A stretch of 64,000 bases of DNA. It comes from Stramonita haemastoma (Eukaryota > Mollusca > Gastropoda > Neogastropoda > Muricidae). The notes below the pieces were generated by a model. That model saw only the letters and a program-made list of their open reading frames with translations. It searched no databases and was not told the DNA's origin. The DNA is taken from contig CM060326.1 of the NCBI GenBank assembly GCA_030674155.1, positions 14,048,643 through 14,112,642 of the forward strand, read 5' to 3'. Made by a program: the position numbers and the translations under genes. Below are positions 11,846 to 23,900 of the stretch, in pieces (within the stretch, counting starts at the first letter, position 1; each line of letters begins with the position of its first letter).

Positions 11846-12261
11846 CTAAGCTGATAGACTGTTTTTGGCGTCGATAGAGGCCAATGTCCTTCACCGAAAA
11901 ACTCGAGCAAGGTCATATTTAGTGGGGTATAAAAATAGATTGTGTGCTATGTCGAAGGTCTTCGGTACGGGGCCTTAGATCAAATCGGTCGAAGAAACTG
12001 GGAGAGGCTAGATTGAGACAAGGGAAATAACTTTTGCATGAACATAATACAGTCTTAGAAGGATTACTACCCTTGTTAGACATCGGCAGACGCAAAGGTG
12101 GGCTAGCTGTTTTAAATTGAAACTAAAACAATAATGATTGCAATCTTGATTGCTGATGACGATCTAGATCGCTTTGGTTTTTCCATGTACACAAGTATGG
12201 GTTGTCTTTTTTTTTTTTTTTAAAGAAAGAAATTTACTTGAATGGGTATGGTCTTTTCAAT

Positions 12262-12278
12262 GTGTGTGTGTGGTGTTG

Positions 12279-12338
<60 letters not shown>
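12262..12338. repeat. TG microsatellite
   Basis: A TG run directly before the tail end of the family A copy at 12340. Confidence 0.95.
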
Positions 12339-12339
<1 letters not shown>

Positions 12340-12340
<1 letters not shown>

Positions 12341-12668
12341 ATTCTTTTATTTCCAGGATAATGGAGCAAGCATTCATGTGCCTTTTTACATCCAGTCCCG
12401 ATGTGTATGCAGCTTTGTAAATCTTGTCATCTGTTCCCGACGGCACACAATGGCCTCCTCTAACAAAAAGCGGAACAGGATTTAATGTGGACGCAAGATG
12501 TTCTGCGTGCGTTCGCACACGGGGCCTCGGTTTTTAGTCTCATCCGAAGGACTTTTGGGGAGAGTGGAGTCAGCACTGATGTTTACTCCAGGGGAAAAAT
12601 CCCTTAAGAACGGGAATCGAACCCGGGTCGTCAAATTGCGAGCGCAATGCTCTGACCCCTAGGCTATC

Positions 12669-12672
<4 letters not shown>
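12340..12672 (-). mobile_element. Family A SINE, full-length copy
   Basis: On the minus strand the head has a perfect A box (TAGCCTAGGGG, 12666-12656) and B box (GGTTCGATTCC, 12623-12613), that is a tRNA-derived Pol III promoter. A conserved body follows (GTTCCGCTTTTTGTTAGAGG, GTGTGCCGTCGGGAACAGAT, GGACTGGATGTAAAAA) and then the tail motif TCCATTATCCT. The copy is flanked by TG arrays on both sides. Confidence 0.85.
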
Positions 12673-12748
<76 letters not shown>

Positions 12749-12990
12749 TGCTGGCATTCGTGCGTGTGTGTATGCGTGCGTGTGTGTATGCGTGCGTGTG
12801 CGCAGTGCGTGCGTACGTGCATGTGTGCGTGCGTGTGTATGTGTGTTGTGTGTTGCGTGCGTGTGTGTGTGTGTGTGTGGTGTGTGTGTGTGTGTGCGTG
12901 GCGCAGTGTGCGTGCTCGTATTCATGCTTGCAATTGTGTGTGCGTGTGTGCATACATGTGTGTGCGTGTGTTTGTGTGTGTATGTAAATG
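12670..12990. repeat. TG array with GCGTGC variants
   Basis: A pure TG block (12670-12740) followed by degenerate TGCG/TGTA sequence. It abuts the head of the family A copy. Confidence 0.93.
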
Positions 12991-13011
12991 TGCTTATTTA
13001 TTTGTTTTTCT

Positions 13012-13170
13012 TTTTTTCTTTTATTTGGAAGACAATGACAAGCACCCATGTGCTTTTATACATGCAGTCCCCGTGTGCATGCAGTTATATACATTTTGTT
13101 ATCCATTCTGACCGGCACACAATGGCCTACTCTTTGCAAAACCAGAACAGGTTTTATTGTGTGCACAATT
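13012..13170 (-). mobile_element. Family A SINE, tail-half copy
   Basis: It carries GACAATGACAAGCACCCATG, CAGTCCCCGTGTGCATGCAG and CGGCACACAATGGCCTACTC. The tRNA head is absent, because the next copy starts directly after. Confidence 0.75.
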
Positions 13171-13189
13171 TTTCTTTTTATTATTTATT

Positions 13190-13545
13190 TTTTTATCGAG
13201 GATAATGGAATAAGCATTCATATGCTTTTTTTTTTTTTTTACATCCAGTCTCCGTGTGTATGTAGCTTTTGTAAATGTCATCTGTTCCCACCGGCATGCA
13301 ATGGCCTACCTCTTACGAAAAGCGGAACAGAATTTAACGTGGGCGAAAGATGTTCTGCATGCGTTCGCACACGGGGCCTCAGTTTATAGTCTTATCCGGA
13401 GGACTTTTGGGGAGAGTGGAGTCAGCACTGATGTTAACTCCAGGGGGGGGGGGGGGGGGGGGGAACCCTCGATGGAGATTCGAACCTGGGTCAGCAGATA
13501 ACGAGCGCAATGCACAATGCTCTAACCAACAGGCTATTTCGTCTC
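13190..13545 (-). mobile_element. Family A SINE, near full-length copy
   Basis: It has the same order as the copy at 12340-12672: TTATCGAGGATAATGGAATA, body, G-rich tract, then a decayed B box (TTCGAACCTGGG in plus view) and a decayed A-box end (AGGCTATTTCGT). Confidence 0.82.
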
Positions 13546-13554
13546 CCTGAACGT

Positions 13555-14007
<453 letters not shown>

Positions 14008-14459
14008 ATAACACACACATTTTTATACTGAGAATCACAATCAGAGAATGTGTGTGTGTTTTTTTCTTCTTTTTTTTATAATCTTTTTTTTGGTTTTTTT
14101 AGTTTAGAAATAAATAGGCAGAAAAGTTCACTCGTCCAGTTAAGTGTTCACCAAACGTAAATAGAATTTTTGTTTGTCTAGTGTAGAACAAACAGGTGAC
14201 AGACAGTTCGAGCTTGTGTTTTTCAAAAAACCCCACAGCAACAATATTATTATTAACAACAACAATAAACAGTAACATCAATAATAAAGACAATAAAAAA
14301 AAACACGACAACGATAATGTTTATAACAACAACAACAAAACAATAAATAGGGTGACGATAACAAAAAAAAAACCCAACAAAAACAATAAGAATAGTAAAG
14401 ATGATATACTGATAATAAATGATACGATAGCAATATTACCGCAAACTGTAATAACAATA

Positions 14460-14922
14460 ATAAACTAACAAGATGATGACAAGGTGATGGATGAGATGAT
14501 GATGATGATGATGATGGTATAAATGATGATGGATAAAGAGAATAGTATTAAGCGATGGCGGTAACAACAACAAATTGATGATAATGGATGATGATGATGA
14601 TGATGATAACACTAGCAACAATGATGAAATGAAAAAAAAAGATAGTAGCAACAGTGCATTAATTGGCACATAGATGAAGAATCATCACAGAGAGGAGAAT
14701 TTCACATACTTTGTCAACCAGCGAACAACCAAAAAAAAACCCAAAAAACAACCAAACCGCACGACCAAAAAAAACCCAAACAACAAAAAACAACCCAACA
14801 ATAAACAAACCAAAAGACAACAAACACCCCCCTCCCACACACACACACACCGTTATATAAATGGTATAAAACAACTGCAGGTCACAAAGATTCTGAATAA
14901 TGCTGATGATGAAGATAATGAT

Positions 14923-14965
<43 letters not shown>

Positions 14966-15099
14966 GATGATGATGAAGATGATGATGATAATAGTAATAA
15001 TAGTATAAAGTAATCATATCATCATCATCATCATCATCATCTGCATGGTGATACCCCCAACCCCCATAAATGAACCGAAGGTAAACATAAAAAATGCAT

Positions 15100-15163
<64 letters not shown>
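14460..15163. repeat. Trinucleotide (GAT, TAC, ATC) and CA arrays
   Basis: GAT-rich at 14470-14610, TAC at about 14923-14965, ATC at 15017-15042, CA at 15100-15161. Between them is A-rich low-complexity DNA. Confidence 0.9.
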
Positions 15164-15164
<1 letters not shown>

Positions 15165-15277
15165 CTGTAGCAATGCTGGTCAATAGGGTTGTTGTATTTA
15201 TAAGCCAATTATCGAAGCCCAAAGTATCATCAACAACTGTAAACACTATAACAGCTTCCTATAATTATAAAAGTGGG

Positions 15278-15570
15278 GCGGGATAGCTTTGTGGTCAGAG
15301 CACTCGCTTTCCCCCCAAGTCAAGTTAAGCATCGTCGAGCGTGGTAACCAGTTGGATGGGTGACCGTTTGCACGCCTTGGCTTCAGTACAGTCCCCCTCT
15401 CTCAGTTCCCCCAGCTGTAATTAGGTACCTGCCCTCTTTAAGGTCAGGGAAGGTAAAGCAGCGAGGGAGAGGAGATGAGCGCCGCCCTCAACATGCTGGC
15501 CCCTAGAGAAGCTGAGGTCTCTGATGCCTCGCTCCTCTACGACCGCCTAGATTGTGGGACACCTTTACCT
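15278..15570 (+). mobile_element. Family S5 SINE: tRNA-like A box plus 5S-rRNA-like promoter, full copy
   Basis: The head GGGATAGCTTTGTGGTCAGA resembles a tRNA A-box region. It is followed at 15320-15366 by sequence matching 5S rRNA: AAGTTAAGCATCGTCGAGC, then TTGGATGGGTGACCG. By eye against a remembered metazoan 5S sequence, about four-fifths of 46 positions agree, with the C-box block identical. The body is shared by all copies (TACCTGCCCTCTTTAAGG, GCTGAGGTCTCTGATGCC) and ends with GTGGGACACCTTTACC. Confidence 0.75.
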
Positions 15571-15573
15571 TTA

Positions 15574-15578
15574 ATATA

Positions 15579-15620
<42 letters not shown>

Positions 15621-15810
15621 ATATCGCTTTGATTTGTGTACTCTACAAGATTCAGCGCTATATAAATCCCAGATATTATTATTATTACAATCGGTCATTG
15701 CTCATGATTGTCCTCCATTGTTGAATAAAAATGCACAGTGTTCATCACAGGCACACGGTGTGTTTACACTGCAACTGTGTCGTGCATGTTTAATGCCTTG
15801 GTGGCTGTGT

Positions 15811-15860
<50 letters not shown>

Positions 15861-15875
15861 TATTATAAAAATATA
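15574..15875. repeat. AT microsatellites
   Basis: AT runs at 15574-15622 and 15812-15866, around a family D tail. Confidence 0.93.
15618..15690 (+). mobile_element. Family D tail fragment
   Basis: TCGCTTTGATTTGTGTACTC, then TTCAGCGCTATATAAATCCC and an ATT array. It follows the S5 SINE and an AT array. Confidence 0.55.
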
Positions 15876-16222
15876 AAAGTCATTCATGTGCATGTTTGAG
15901 CATGTAAGTTCCACGTGTGTGTGTGTGTTATGCATGTATGTACGCATGCATGCATGTATGTGTAACAGAGTGGACATACTTGATGTCCCATCTCTGCACA
16001 GTTTCGCAGGTGGGTACAGCTAGCCATTAGGACGTGACCTCTAAAAAGAGGTTGCGTAAAATCTACCGTTCATCATGAAGGCAAAGAGTATGCAATGGAG
16101 GGCTTCCGAACCCCACCAAGGAAACAGCATCGCACAATTCGCAGGTGTGTCCAGATTTAGTAACACAACGCTGCGACAGGGCTCTGATCGCATGGGAGGC
16201 AATCTACTTACCACCCCATCGC

Positions 16223-16224
<2 letters not shown>

Positions 16225-16253
<29 letters not shown>

Positions 16254-16335
16254 TGTGTATGTATGTATGTATGTATGTATTATGTATGTATGTATGTATG
16301 TATGTATGCATGCATGCATGCATGCATGCATGTGT
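16225..16335. repeat. GTAT / GCAT tetranucleotide array
   Basis: (GTAT)n switches to (GCAT)n at about 16307. Confidence 0.95.
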
Positions 16336-16716
16336 GTGCGCATACGCGTGTGTATGTGATAGCGTACGCGTGCATGCCAGCTGGCATATATGTATGTCTG
16401 CCTATAAAAAAAATTATGTACCTTAAAGCACTTTTCTTTCCACCTATCTTTCTAAACCAGCAGCAGGCAGTTCCATTGCTTCAGTGTTCAGTGCCTATAA
16501 CCCGTCCCCTTCCTCGTGTGTATGCATGTTGGAAAAACTGAGGGAAAGCTGAATAACTGTTTCCAAAATACATCTAGCACTACGACATAAGCACTTACCC
16601 TGGCTAAAAGTTTAGTCAGTTAGGTTTCAATACGTTACACGGAATAACAATTTAGGCAGCTCCACTTTAATGAACATGCGACACAGAACAATCAGTCACT
16701 AACAAAAGCGACGTGC

Positions 16717-16917
16717 AAGAACATCTCGCGCACACAGTTAAAACCTCTTCCACTTTTCGGAAGAGTAGGTAGGTCCCTGTATGACGCGGTGAGAACGCGT
16801 GACGAAATTTATTTAAAAAAAACAAACAAATACAAACAACAACTGTATATAGGGCCTACGTGGGGGTGTTTGGGTGTAACAAAGCTGATGTGACTATTCC
16901 ATTATCCTCGAAATAAA
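16717..16917 (+). mobile_element. Family A SINE, degenerate copy
   Basis: AACATCTCGCGCACACAG and CACTTTTCGGAAGAGTAGG are followed, after diverged sequence, by TATTCCATTATCCTCGAAAT. The middle is rearranged. Confidence 0.55.
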
Positions 16918-17356
16918 AAAACAAAAAACAAAAAAACAAAAACAATAGACACTAACGTTGGTATGCTTAGAATAAACAAAAGAGACACAAAATTGTGTGT
17001 TGGTATGCTATGAAATTTCACGTAGGATTGCCATCCTCCTCGACAAACTCCTAGCTAAACAATCTTCGCTGATGGTAAAGGATTAAAAAAACCCAAAAAA
17101 CCCCAAGAAACCCCCCCCAAAAAAATCCCTGAAGACGTAATGTGACTGCCTTTATTGGAAAAGGGTTTCAAAACTGCCGTTCCTGATATTAATTTCTCAC
17201 TTGCTGTATACTTTTATGGCCTCACACAGTGGGAGGAGTGAGATGGATTGCATTGTGTGTGAGACTCCTTAAGGTATAGTAAAGTGTTGAAGCTCAGCAA
17301 GAAAACACAATAACAACGCAGACGTTTAAGACTTACTACAGAGAGATAGATGACTA

Positions 17357-17442
17357 CACAGACAGACAGACAGACAGACAGACGAGAGACAGAGAGAGAG
17401 AGAGAGACGAGAGACAGAGAGAGAGAGAGAGAGAAGAGAGAC

Positions 17443-17493
<51 letters not shown>

Positions 17494-17620
17494 GAAGAAG
17501 AGAGGAGAGGAGAGGAGAGAGAGAGAGAGAGAAGAAGAGAAGAGAGAGAGAGAGGAGAGGAAGAGAGAGAGAGAAGAGAGAAAGCGAAAGAGAAAAGAAA
17601 GAGAAAGAGAGGCACAGAGA
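17357..17620. repeat. CAGA / GA array with many interruptions
   Basis: Purine-only tract of about 250 nt. The frames through it are Arg/Glu or Ser/Leu text without meaning. Confidence 0.95.
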
Positions 17621-18069
17621 CAGGACTTGTGTGAATAAAAGGCCAAAGCCATAATTATTACTAAAGCAATGAACACAGAATGAAATATTACACCGTGATT
17701 CACGAAAGACATCAGTAAAAAAACAAAAAAAAACACCCACAAAACAAAAAAAAAAACCCAAGCAAAAAACCCTACACCAAAACCAAAAGCCAAGTAACAA
17801 CAAACCCAACACAAACCCGCAAATAGCATGCAATGAAACACTCTATTTCGCAAGAGTAAGCCATACTTGACGTGGCAGTAAAAAGAACAAGAAAAGCAAC
17901 AATACCCCCCCCCCCCTCCCCTCCCTCCTCCAAAACAAAACAAAACAAAAAAAACGAAAGCAAACAATTTCACTAGCAGATGGTTACACAGCAGAACACA
18001 GTCAGATTGTTAAGGAAAAACACCAGACATCTAAAAAAAACAACTGGCATTCATGAAATATATATTTTT

Positions 18070-18074
<5 letters not shown>

Positions 18075-18146
<72 letters not shown>
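18075..18146. repeat. AT microsatellite
   Basis: A pure AT run of about 70 nt. Confidence 0.95.
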
Positions 18147-18147
<1 letters not shown>

Positions 18148-18856
18148 ACCTTATCACACGCATCCCAGATAAGACAGTCATAATTATGTTGACAGCACAA
18201 AGAAGTCATCTTATAATTATTTTTTTTCCAGTTCCGTTACGATATACACTCACGGAATGTGATAGGGTGTTTTAACAGTGTATATAATAGTTAACCCAAC
18301 TACAATGTGTACTATCAAATGTTTGGAATACAGGTAATGAACAAAGCAATGTAAACACAAGGTATGTTTGAAGCACGTTTAAAAGTATTTCTTGTGGTAT
18401 TTTGTTTGGGTTTTTTTTTTGTTTGTTTCTGTCAGACAACAACAGCCCTGTAAGAAATCTTCATCTAAAGATGAAATTGATGAAAGAAAACGTTTTGCTT
18501 TTGTTATTATATTTTTAAAAAAGCCCCCACAGATGCAAACAATGAAATATTAAATACATCAGCTCTTTACAAAAAATATTTCACGCACAATTACTTTGAA
18601 AAGAAAAAAAAGCAAGTTAAGTGAAACAGGTGATAATTACTATCGGTTATTTATATGCTCATTAGTAGGCCTTTTTGACAAACAAAATTACTAACCCCCC
18701 AAAACAAACAAAAAAAAACCCCACACCAAAACAACAACACCCCCCCCCAAAAAAAACTTACGTACCTTGAAAAAAAACCAACAGGAAGTTGCAAGGAATT
18801 TGTCTGATCATAAATAAACCTTTTTTTTCCCATTTCCAGAAGTTTACAATAATCTT

Positions 18857-19015
18857 TTCTAAACTACATTCATAAGTTAAAAATTTGACAGTCATAAAAA
18901 GAAAGCAACCGCCCCCCCCCCCCTCAAACAAACCAGAAAAATAACAACAATCCGCAAACAATGCCTTCTTTTCTAAACTACATTTATGAGTTAAAAATTT
19001 GACAGAGCAAAGAGA
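18857..19015. repeat. Direct repeat, ~45 bp, two copies ~113 bp apart
   Basis: TTCTAAACTACATTCATAAG and GTTAAAAATTTGACAG occur at 18857 and again, slightly changed, at 18970. Confidence 0.7.
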
Positions 19016-20934
19016 GCAAAACAAAAAAAACCAACTACCCTCAGAAAAAAACCCCAAACAAACCACAACACAAAACCGACCCATGAAAACAACATCCTCA
19101 CAAAAAAGCCACATTTTTTTTTTACATCCCAAACTCAAACCTCAACAAAGGCTCAGTTTCATTAATTTCTTCATCTCAATTGACAAGAAACTTCCACTCT
19201 AGACCAAATATTTATAATCAAAGTCAATCTCACAATAGCATGGGCAAAATCTTTTCCCAATAATATTACTATTTCATCAAATCAAAGGCAAGCAAATGGT
19301 GTCCATCGTGTATTTTAATCAACAAGCCAACACACAAAGCAAAACCAAATAAACGACCAAATAAAAAACCGAACAAATGAAAGTGAAATAGGACAGTAAA
19401 TAATATATCCATTCTACCTGCTATTTCCACGTATAGCATTTGATACAGTCACGCTAGTCTAAATTCTTCTTGATTACACTAATACAATACGTCATCTGAA
19501 ACAAAAACAGAAATGACTTGCTTTTTATACATAAACGACACATGATTATGTGAAATCGGTTATAACAAACATACGGAATTAACATTGTTTGTGTGGAAAT
19601 AAAAAAAAGATAGCTTCGTTTTCAGCGTTTTACCAATACAGTAATGACTTGAACACACAAAAGGTACGTGTCTTGTATCATAGAAGGGATTTTTTGGATT
19701 TTGTTGTTGTAAAGAGATTGATTTGGAAAAAAAATATAACGTAGACTATTTGATTTTTTAGTTGAATACTTTTGTTTCATCGATACAAGGCATCATTTAA
19801 AGACTAAAATGTGACTTTCTATTGTTCAAAAGCAACGCATATATCGGTGTCAACGATTTGTTTTGAACTTTTTAATGACATTTATCATTATTTCATTTGA
19901 ACAACATTGGTTTTTACCAATATAACTCTGGACACAAAAACATAGTTTGCTTTTGTTAGAGTGACACGATTGGGACTTCTATCATTTCCTTAATCAATCG
20001 TTTAAAAACAATACCAAACTTAGTTTTTAAAGATAAGAACAAACAATTATTCGTCACACCAATATGATATACAGACTTTGAAAACAACAACAAAAAGTTG
20101 CCTTTTATCCCAAAACAACGCACTTTGGGGGTTATCATTATTATTGATATCGATACATTCGTTGGGGAAAAAAATGATAGTATTAACTGATTCATTCAGC
20201 TGCACAGGAGTTGATTTTATGAATAAAAAAACTTATTTCTGATGCAGTTTTGATACCAGTTAAGACATTCATAAAAAATCAGTGGATAAACATTTTGTTT
20301 TTTACTAATAGTACTTGCACCTGAGAAACATTTTTTTTTTACTGCCACTGTTTATTGTCTTTTTTTAAACTGAATAGTATTTGGTTTCATCAGATACATG
20401 ATTTATTTCTGGGGGAAAAAAAAACCCACCACAATATTGTCAGCGTTTCTTTTTTTTTTTTTTTTTACTTAGCAACAACATTGAGCTTTCTAATACACTA
20501 CATACCATACAATACATCACACACACACACATAAAGATAAACTTTCCATTCCTTCTTTCAAAGGAACGTGTTTGTTTTGCTTTCTTATTACAATACGATC
20601 AAAAGATTTGTTTCTGAACTTTTGATAATTTTTTTGTTTGCCCAGCAGTAGTTGACAGCACTTATTTACATAATTAACTATTCACCTTTTGCCGTTGATT
20701 CATCCAGATTTCCATTTTAAATAATTCAGCGTTCCAAGCGAAGTGTAACAGGATTTTGATAGAGTGTCAAAATGTGTGACACAATGAACGACTGATAGCT
20801 GCGACAAAGACGAACCTCGTTTTTCTTCAGTCTGAAAACTTGGGAAGAAAAAGATGGAAAGATAACATGGAATTGAACTTGACTGATGCCACATGCAGTT
20901 TGCCCTGCTTGTAGAATGCGGGGTGTGTGTGTGT

Positions 20935-20965
<31 letters not shown>

Positions 20966-21013
20966 TATTACTCTATCCTCATGGATCCCTTTATTCATTA
21001 TTTATTCATTCTT

Positions 21014-21150
21014 TTATAATTATCGAGGATAATGGAATAAGCACTCATGTGCTCTTTAACATCCAGTCGCCGTGTGTATGCGGTTTTGTAAATTTTGTTA
21101 TCTGCTCCCACCGGCACACAAGGACCTACCTACTCTTTCAAGAAGCAAAC
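21014..21150 (-). mobile_element. Family A SINE, tail-half copy
   Basis: TTATCGAGGATAATGGAATA, CAGTCGCCGTGTGTATGCGG and CCCACCGGCACACAAGGACC follow the family order. The head is missing, and a GA array follows at 21190. Confidence 0.74.
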
Positions 21151-21189
21151 CTGATAAACCTCGATACGAAGTGAAGTCGCTATAACACA

Positions 21190-21335
<146 letters not shown>

Positions 21336-21556
21336 AATTTATTCATAAAAGGCCATTGACCTGTACACGAAGGGGGTTGCTGACCAATTCACTGAATAAT
21401 GCTAGGAATACATGGTGAACCCATAGCCGAGACCAAAACAAAAGGCAAGCAAATCCACAGGGAAGAAATGTACGACCTTACCTTACGACAAAATAATATC
21501 TCTTATTTTAAAGGCTTTGTGTACATATAGAGCTAAATTCTGATGATACTAGGACT

Positions 21557-21716
21557 ACTACACCCTGTTCCGCTTTCGAAAGAGACAGCCATAGTGTGCC
21601 GATGGGAAGAGATGACAACATGTACAAAACCGCATATACACAGGAACTGACCAGATGTAAAAAAAAAAAAAAAAAAGCACATGATCTGAGTGCTTAATCT
21701 ATTATTCTCGAAAGAA
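21557..21716 (+). mobile_element. Family A SINE, tail-half copy
   Basis: It carries CTGTTCCGCTTTCGAAAGAG, GTGTGCCGATGGGAAGAGAT, a long A run and CTATTATTCTCGAAAG, in plus orientation. Confidence 0.7.
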
Positions 21717-22489
21717 AAGAATAAAAATGATTTTTAAAAAAAAAGATGAAATATATACAAATTCAGTCAACATGCGACTTGGCTGTTTAATTAAAACAGC
21801 TTTGAATGCCAAAGAACATGTCGGGGCAAAAGACTGGGCTTTCTTTCAGCTTGAAAAAAGAAAAAAAACAGACGAAGCTGCTCTTTCTCCTTCAGTAGTA
21901 AAATGCGCACAGTTTGGAGGGGACCAATCTTGTCTGTTGACCACCAGCTTTGCGTACACGAAAATAATCACAACTCACACGGGCACAACACTGTGTAACA
22001 CAGCAAAACAATTCGACTTGTTGACAATAATATACTGACATTGTCCATGTTCCCACATGGTCACACTCCCCACATGATTGTATGCTGACATGTTTAGATA
22101 CTGCCACAAAAACCACCCCTCCCCTCACGCCCTATTTTCATATTCCCCCATTTTCATCATCCATATGTGTTTGCGATAAAAAAAAAAAAAAAGCAAGCAG
22201 CGCAGGCAGACATGTGACAGTGACTGTCGTGTAATACTTAAAGACTAGTATTTGCATCATCCTGTGCTTCTCCAAGAACAGAAAGACTAATCAAATAAAA
22301 TAAAAAAAATTGCTGAGAGTTCTTGCTATTTCAACGACTTTTTTTTAAAAAAAATAAAAAGAGTAAATTAATGGAGATTAAAAAACAAAAAGATTCCACA
22401 AGAAACAACAAAAGGTACTGTTGATTTGAATCCAGTAGATAAACGGGGTTGTTGTAGACCTCTTTCATTCAGTCAGGGAATTTCTGGAC

Positions 22490-22655
22490 CGTAAAATCCA
22501 GGCTGCACTACATGGATAGAGCGCGTGGACACAAAAGCAGTGCCACTCGTTCATTGCTCTTTTTTTTTTTTTTTCTTCCGTCCTCTCTGCATGTGTCTTG
22601 GTTTCCCTATCAAAGTTCAGGGACTTTTTCTACAGAATTGTTGCAAGGAGAAAAA
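22490..22655 (-). mobile_element. Family B dispersed repeat, diverged tail part
   Basis: The order is a GAGCGCGTGGAC block, a T run, then GGTTTCCCTATCAAAGTTCA and TTTTTCTACAGAATTGTTGC. I recall a similar long repeat in gastropod introns and flanks. Related pieces occur at 37484-37580, 42490-42735 and 63915-64000. Confidence 0.5.
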
Positions 22656-22858
22656 CTCCAATTCAGATAACGGTGCACGGGAAAGTTACATGAGTAATTT
22701 GCCATCTATTGAGAGCGCATCGGCCATAACAGTATATACACCCATGTCTGATTCATTTTCATTGATATTGTCCTCTTGTGTACTTTTGTTTTGCTCTTCC
22801 TCTTTGTATCCGTCATTCATTTATTGATATGCATGCTTTTTTGTTTCTCTATAGTTTA

Positions 22859-22921
22859 AAAGAGTCAATGGGAATAAACTATTGTGAATAATTCACAATA
22901 GTTTATTCCCATTGACTCTTT
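22859..22921. repeat. Perfect inverted repeat, 31-bp arms, 1-nt centre
   Basis: The left arm (22859-22889) is the exact reverse complement of the right arm (22891-22921). The arm core reads AATGGGAATAAACTATTGTG. A second inverted repeat with 12-bp arms and a 4-nt loop follows directly (22922-22949). Confidence 0.95.
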
Positions 22922-22949
22922 ATTCAATTCATAATTATATGAATTGAAT
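22922..22949. repeat. Inverted repeat, 12-bp arms
   Basis: ATTCAATTCATA pairs with TATGAATTGAAT around the loop ATTA. It abuts the 31-bp hairpin. Confidence 0.9.
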
Positions 22950-23094
22950 CTTCTGTTGCCGAGATATTGTATACATGCAACATGCCTGCCAGTATTGTCA
23001 TTGCCCTTCAAGGATGATTAAAGTGCTTTTTGACTTGACTTGACTTGACTTGACTTGACTTGCACTAAATGAGTATACAGACAGGACTATGGTT

Positions 23095-23245
23095 TATCAT
23101 CTTATCCTAAAAAAAACAAGCACCCATACCACTTCTCAAGGTCAAGCAGATGAGAGAAAAGCTCGTGCTCAAACGGGGACCGAACCCCCGCCGCTCACGC
23201 TTTCAGGGCAGCTAGGCGCGTTATATCTAGACCACTGATCCACAA
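23095..23245 (-). mobile_element. Family B repeat, tRNA-like head part
   Basis: In plus view, ACCACTTCTCAAGGTCAAGC leads to GGGGACCGAACCCCCGCCG, a reverse B-box-like block. GCGCGTTATATCTAGACCAC then resembles a reversed A-box region. This reads as a tRNA-derived SINE head on the minus strand. Confidence 0.55.
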
Positions 23246-23319
23246 AGGTGTGGAAGGAAAGCGACATCACTGATTCCTCTCTCTCTCTCCTCTCAATATT
23301 ATATATATATACACACACA

Positions 23320-23540
23320 CACGCTGAAGATCAAATATACACATTCAAGATCCCATAATTCGTGTCATGGTTCCGGCTGGTTACGGAAACACGAAAATAT
23401 CTAACATACATCCCCGAGTCAGAATGTGGCAGCCTTTACAGTCAGGCAAAAAGGGTTTGCATGCGCAAAGCCTTCCCGTTGACGAACACGGAGCTATAGC
23501 CGAGGGTCGGAGTCTGAAGCAAATAAAGATACCAATTGAA
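23320..23540 (+). mobile_element. Family C SINE, 3' body
   Basis: GAAGATCAAATATACACATT, AAGATCCCATAATTCGTGTC, GGTTACGGAAACACGAAAAT and CATACATCCCCGAGTC are in the order of a gastropod SINE body as I remember it. The tRNA head is replaced by TCTC/AT/AC simple sequence (23277-23323). Confidence 0.6.
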
Positions 23541-23751
23541 AAGTATCTTGACTACATAGCATAGGACATACCTGCTTCATAAAACGAGGGTAGCTCATTC
23601 AAGTTTGCGGTTGGTTTGAAAATGGGGACAAGACTCAGAGGTTCAATATAAAACATTATTATGATGGCCCCGTGTATATTTTGGTTCCGTTCTCCACAAT
23701 AAACTTTTTTTTTTTTTTTTCCAAATAGGTGAAAGGTTTGATCGGAAGGGG

Positions 23752-23900
<149 letters not shown>

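Larger units (their letters stand above)
17640..20900. other. AT-rich intergenic DNA
   Basis: A-rich plus strand with many A and C homopolymers, an AT array (18075) and one direct repeat (18857). No coding frame or RNA gene is recognised. Confidence 0.6.

Noticed and set aside
12671..13111. Open frames with long Cys-Val, His-Thr, Ser-Leu or Arg-Glu text at TG, CA, CT and GA arrays
   Set aside because: They are direct translations of dinucleotide repeats, occur in several frames and both strands at once, and have no protein-like sequence outside the array.
15320..15366. 5S rRNA gene
   Set aside because: Only the internal control region matches. The 5' third and the 3' end of 5S rRNA are absent, and the same block recurs inside a dispersed repeat.
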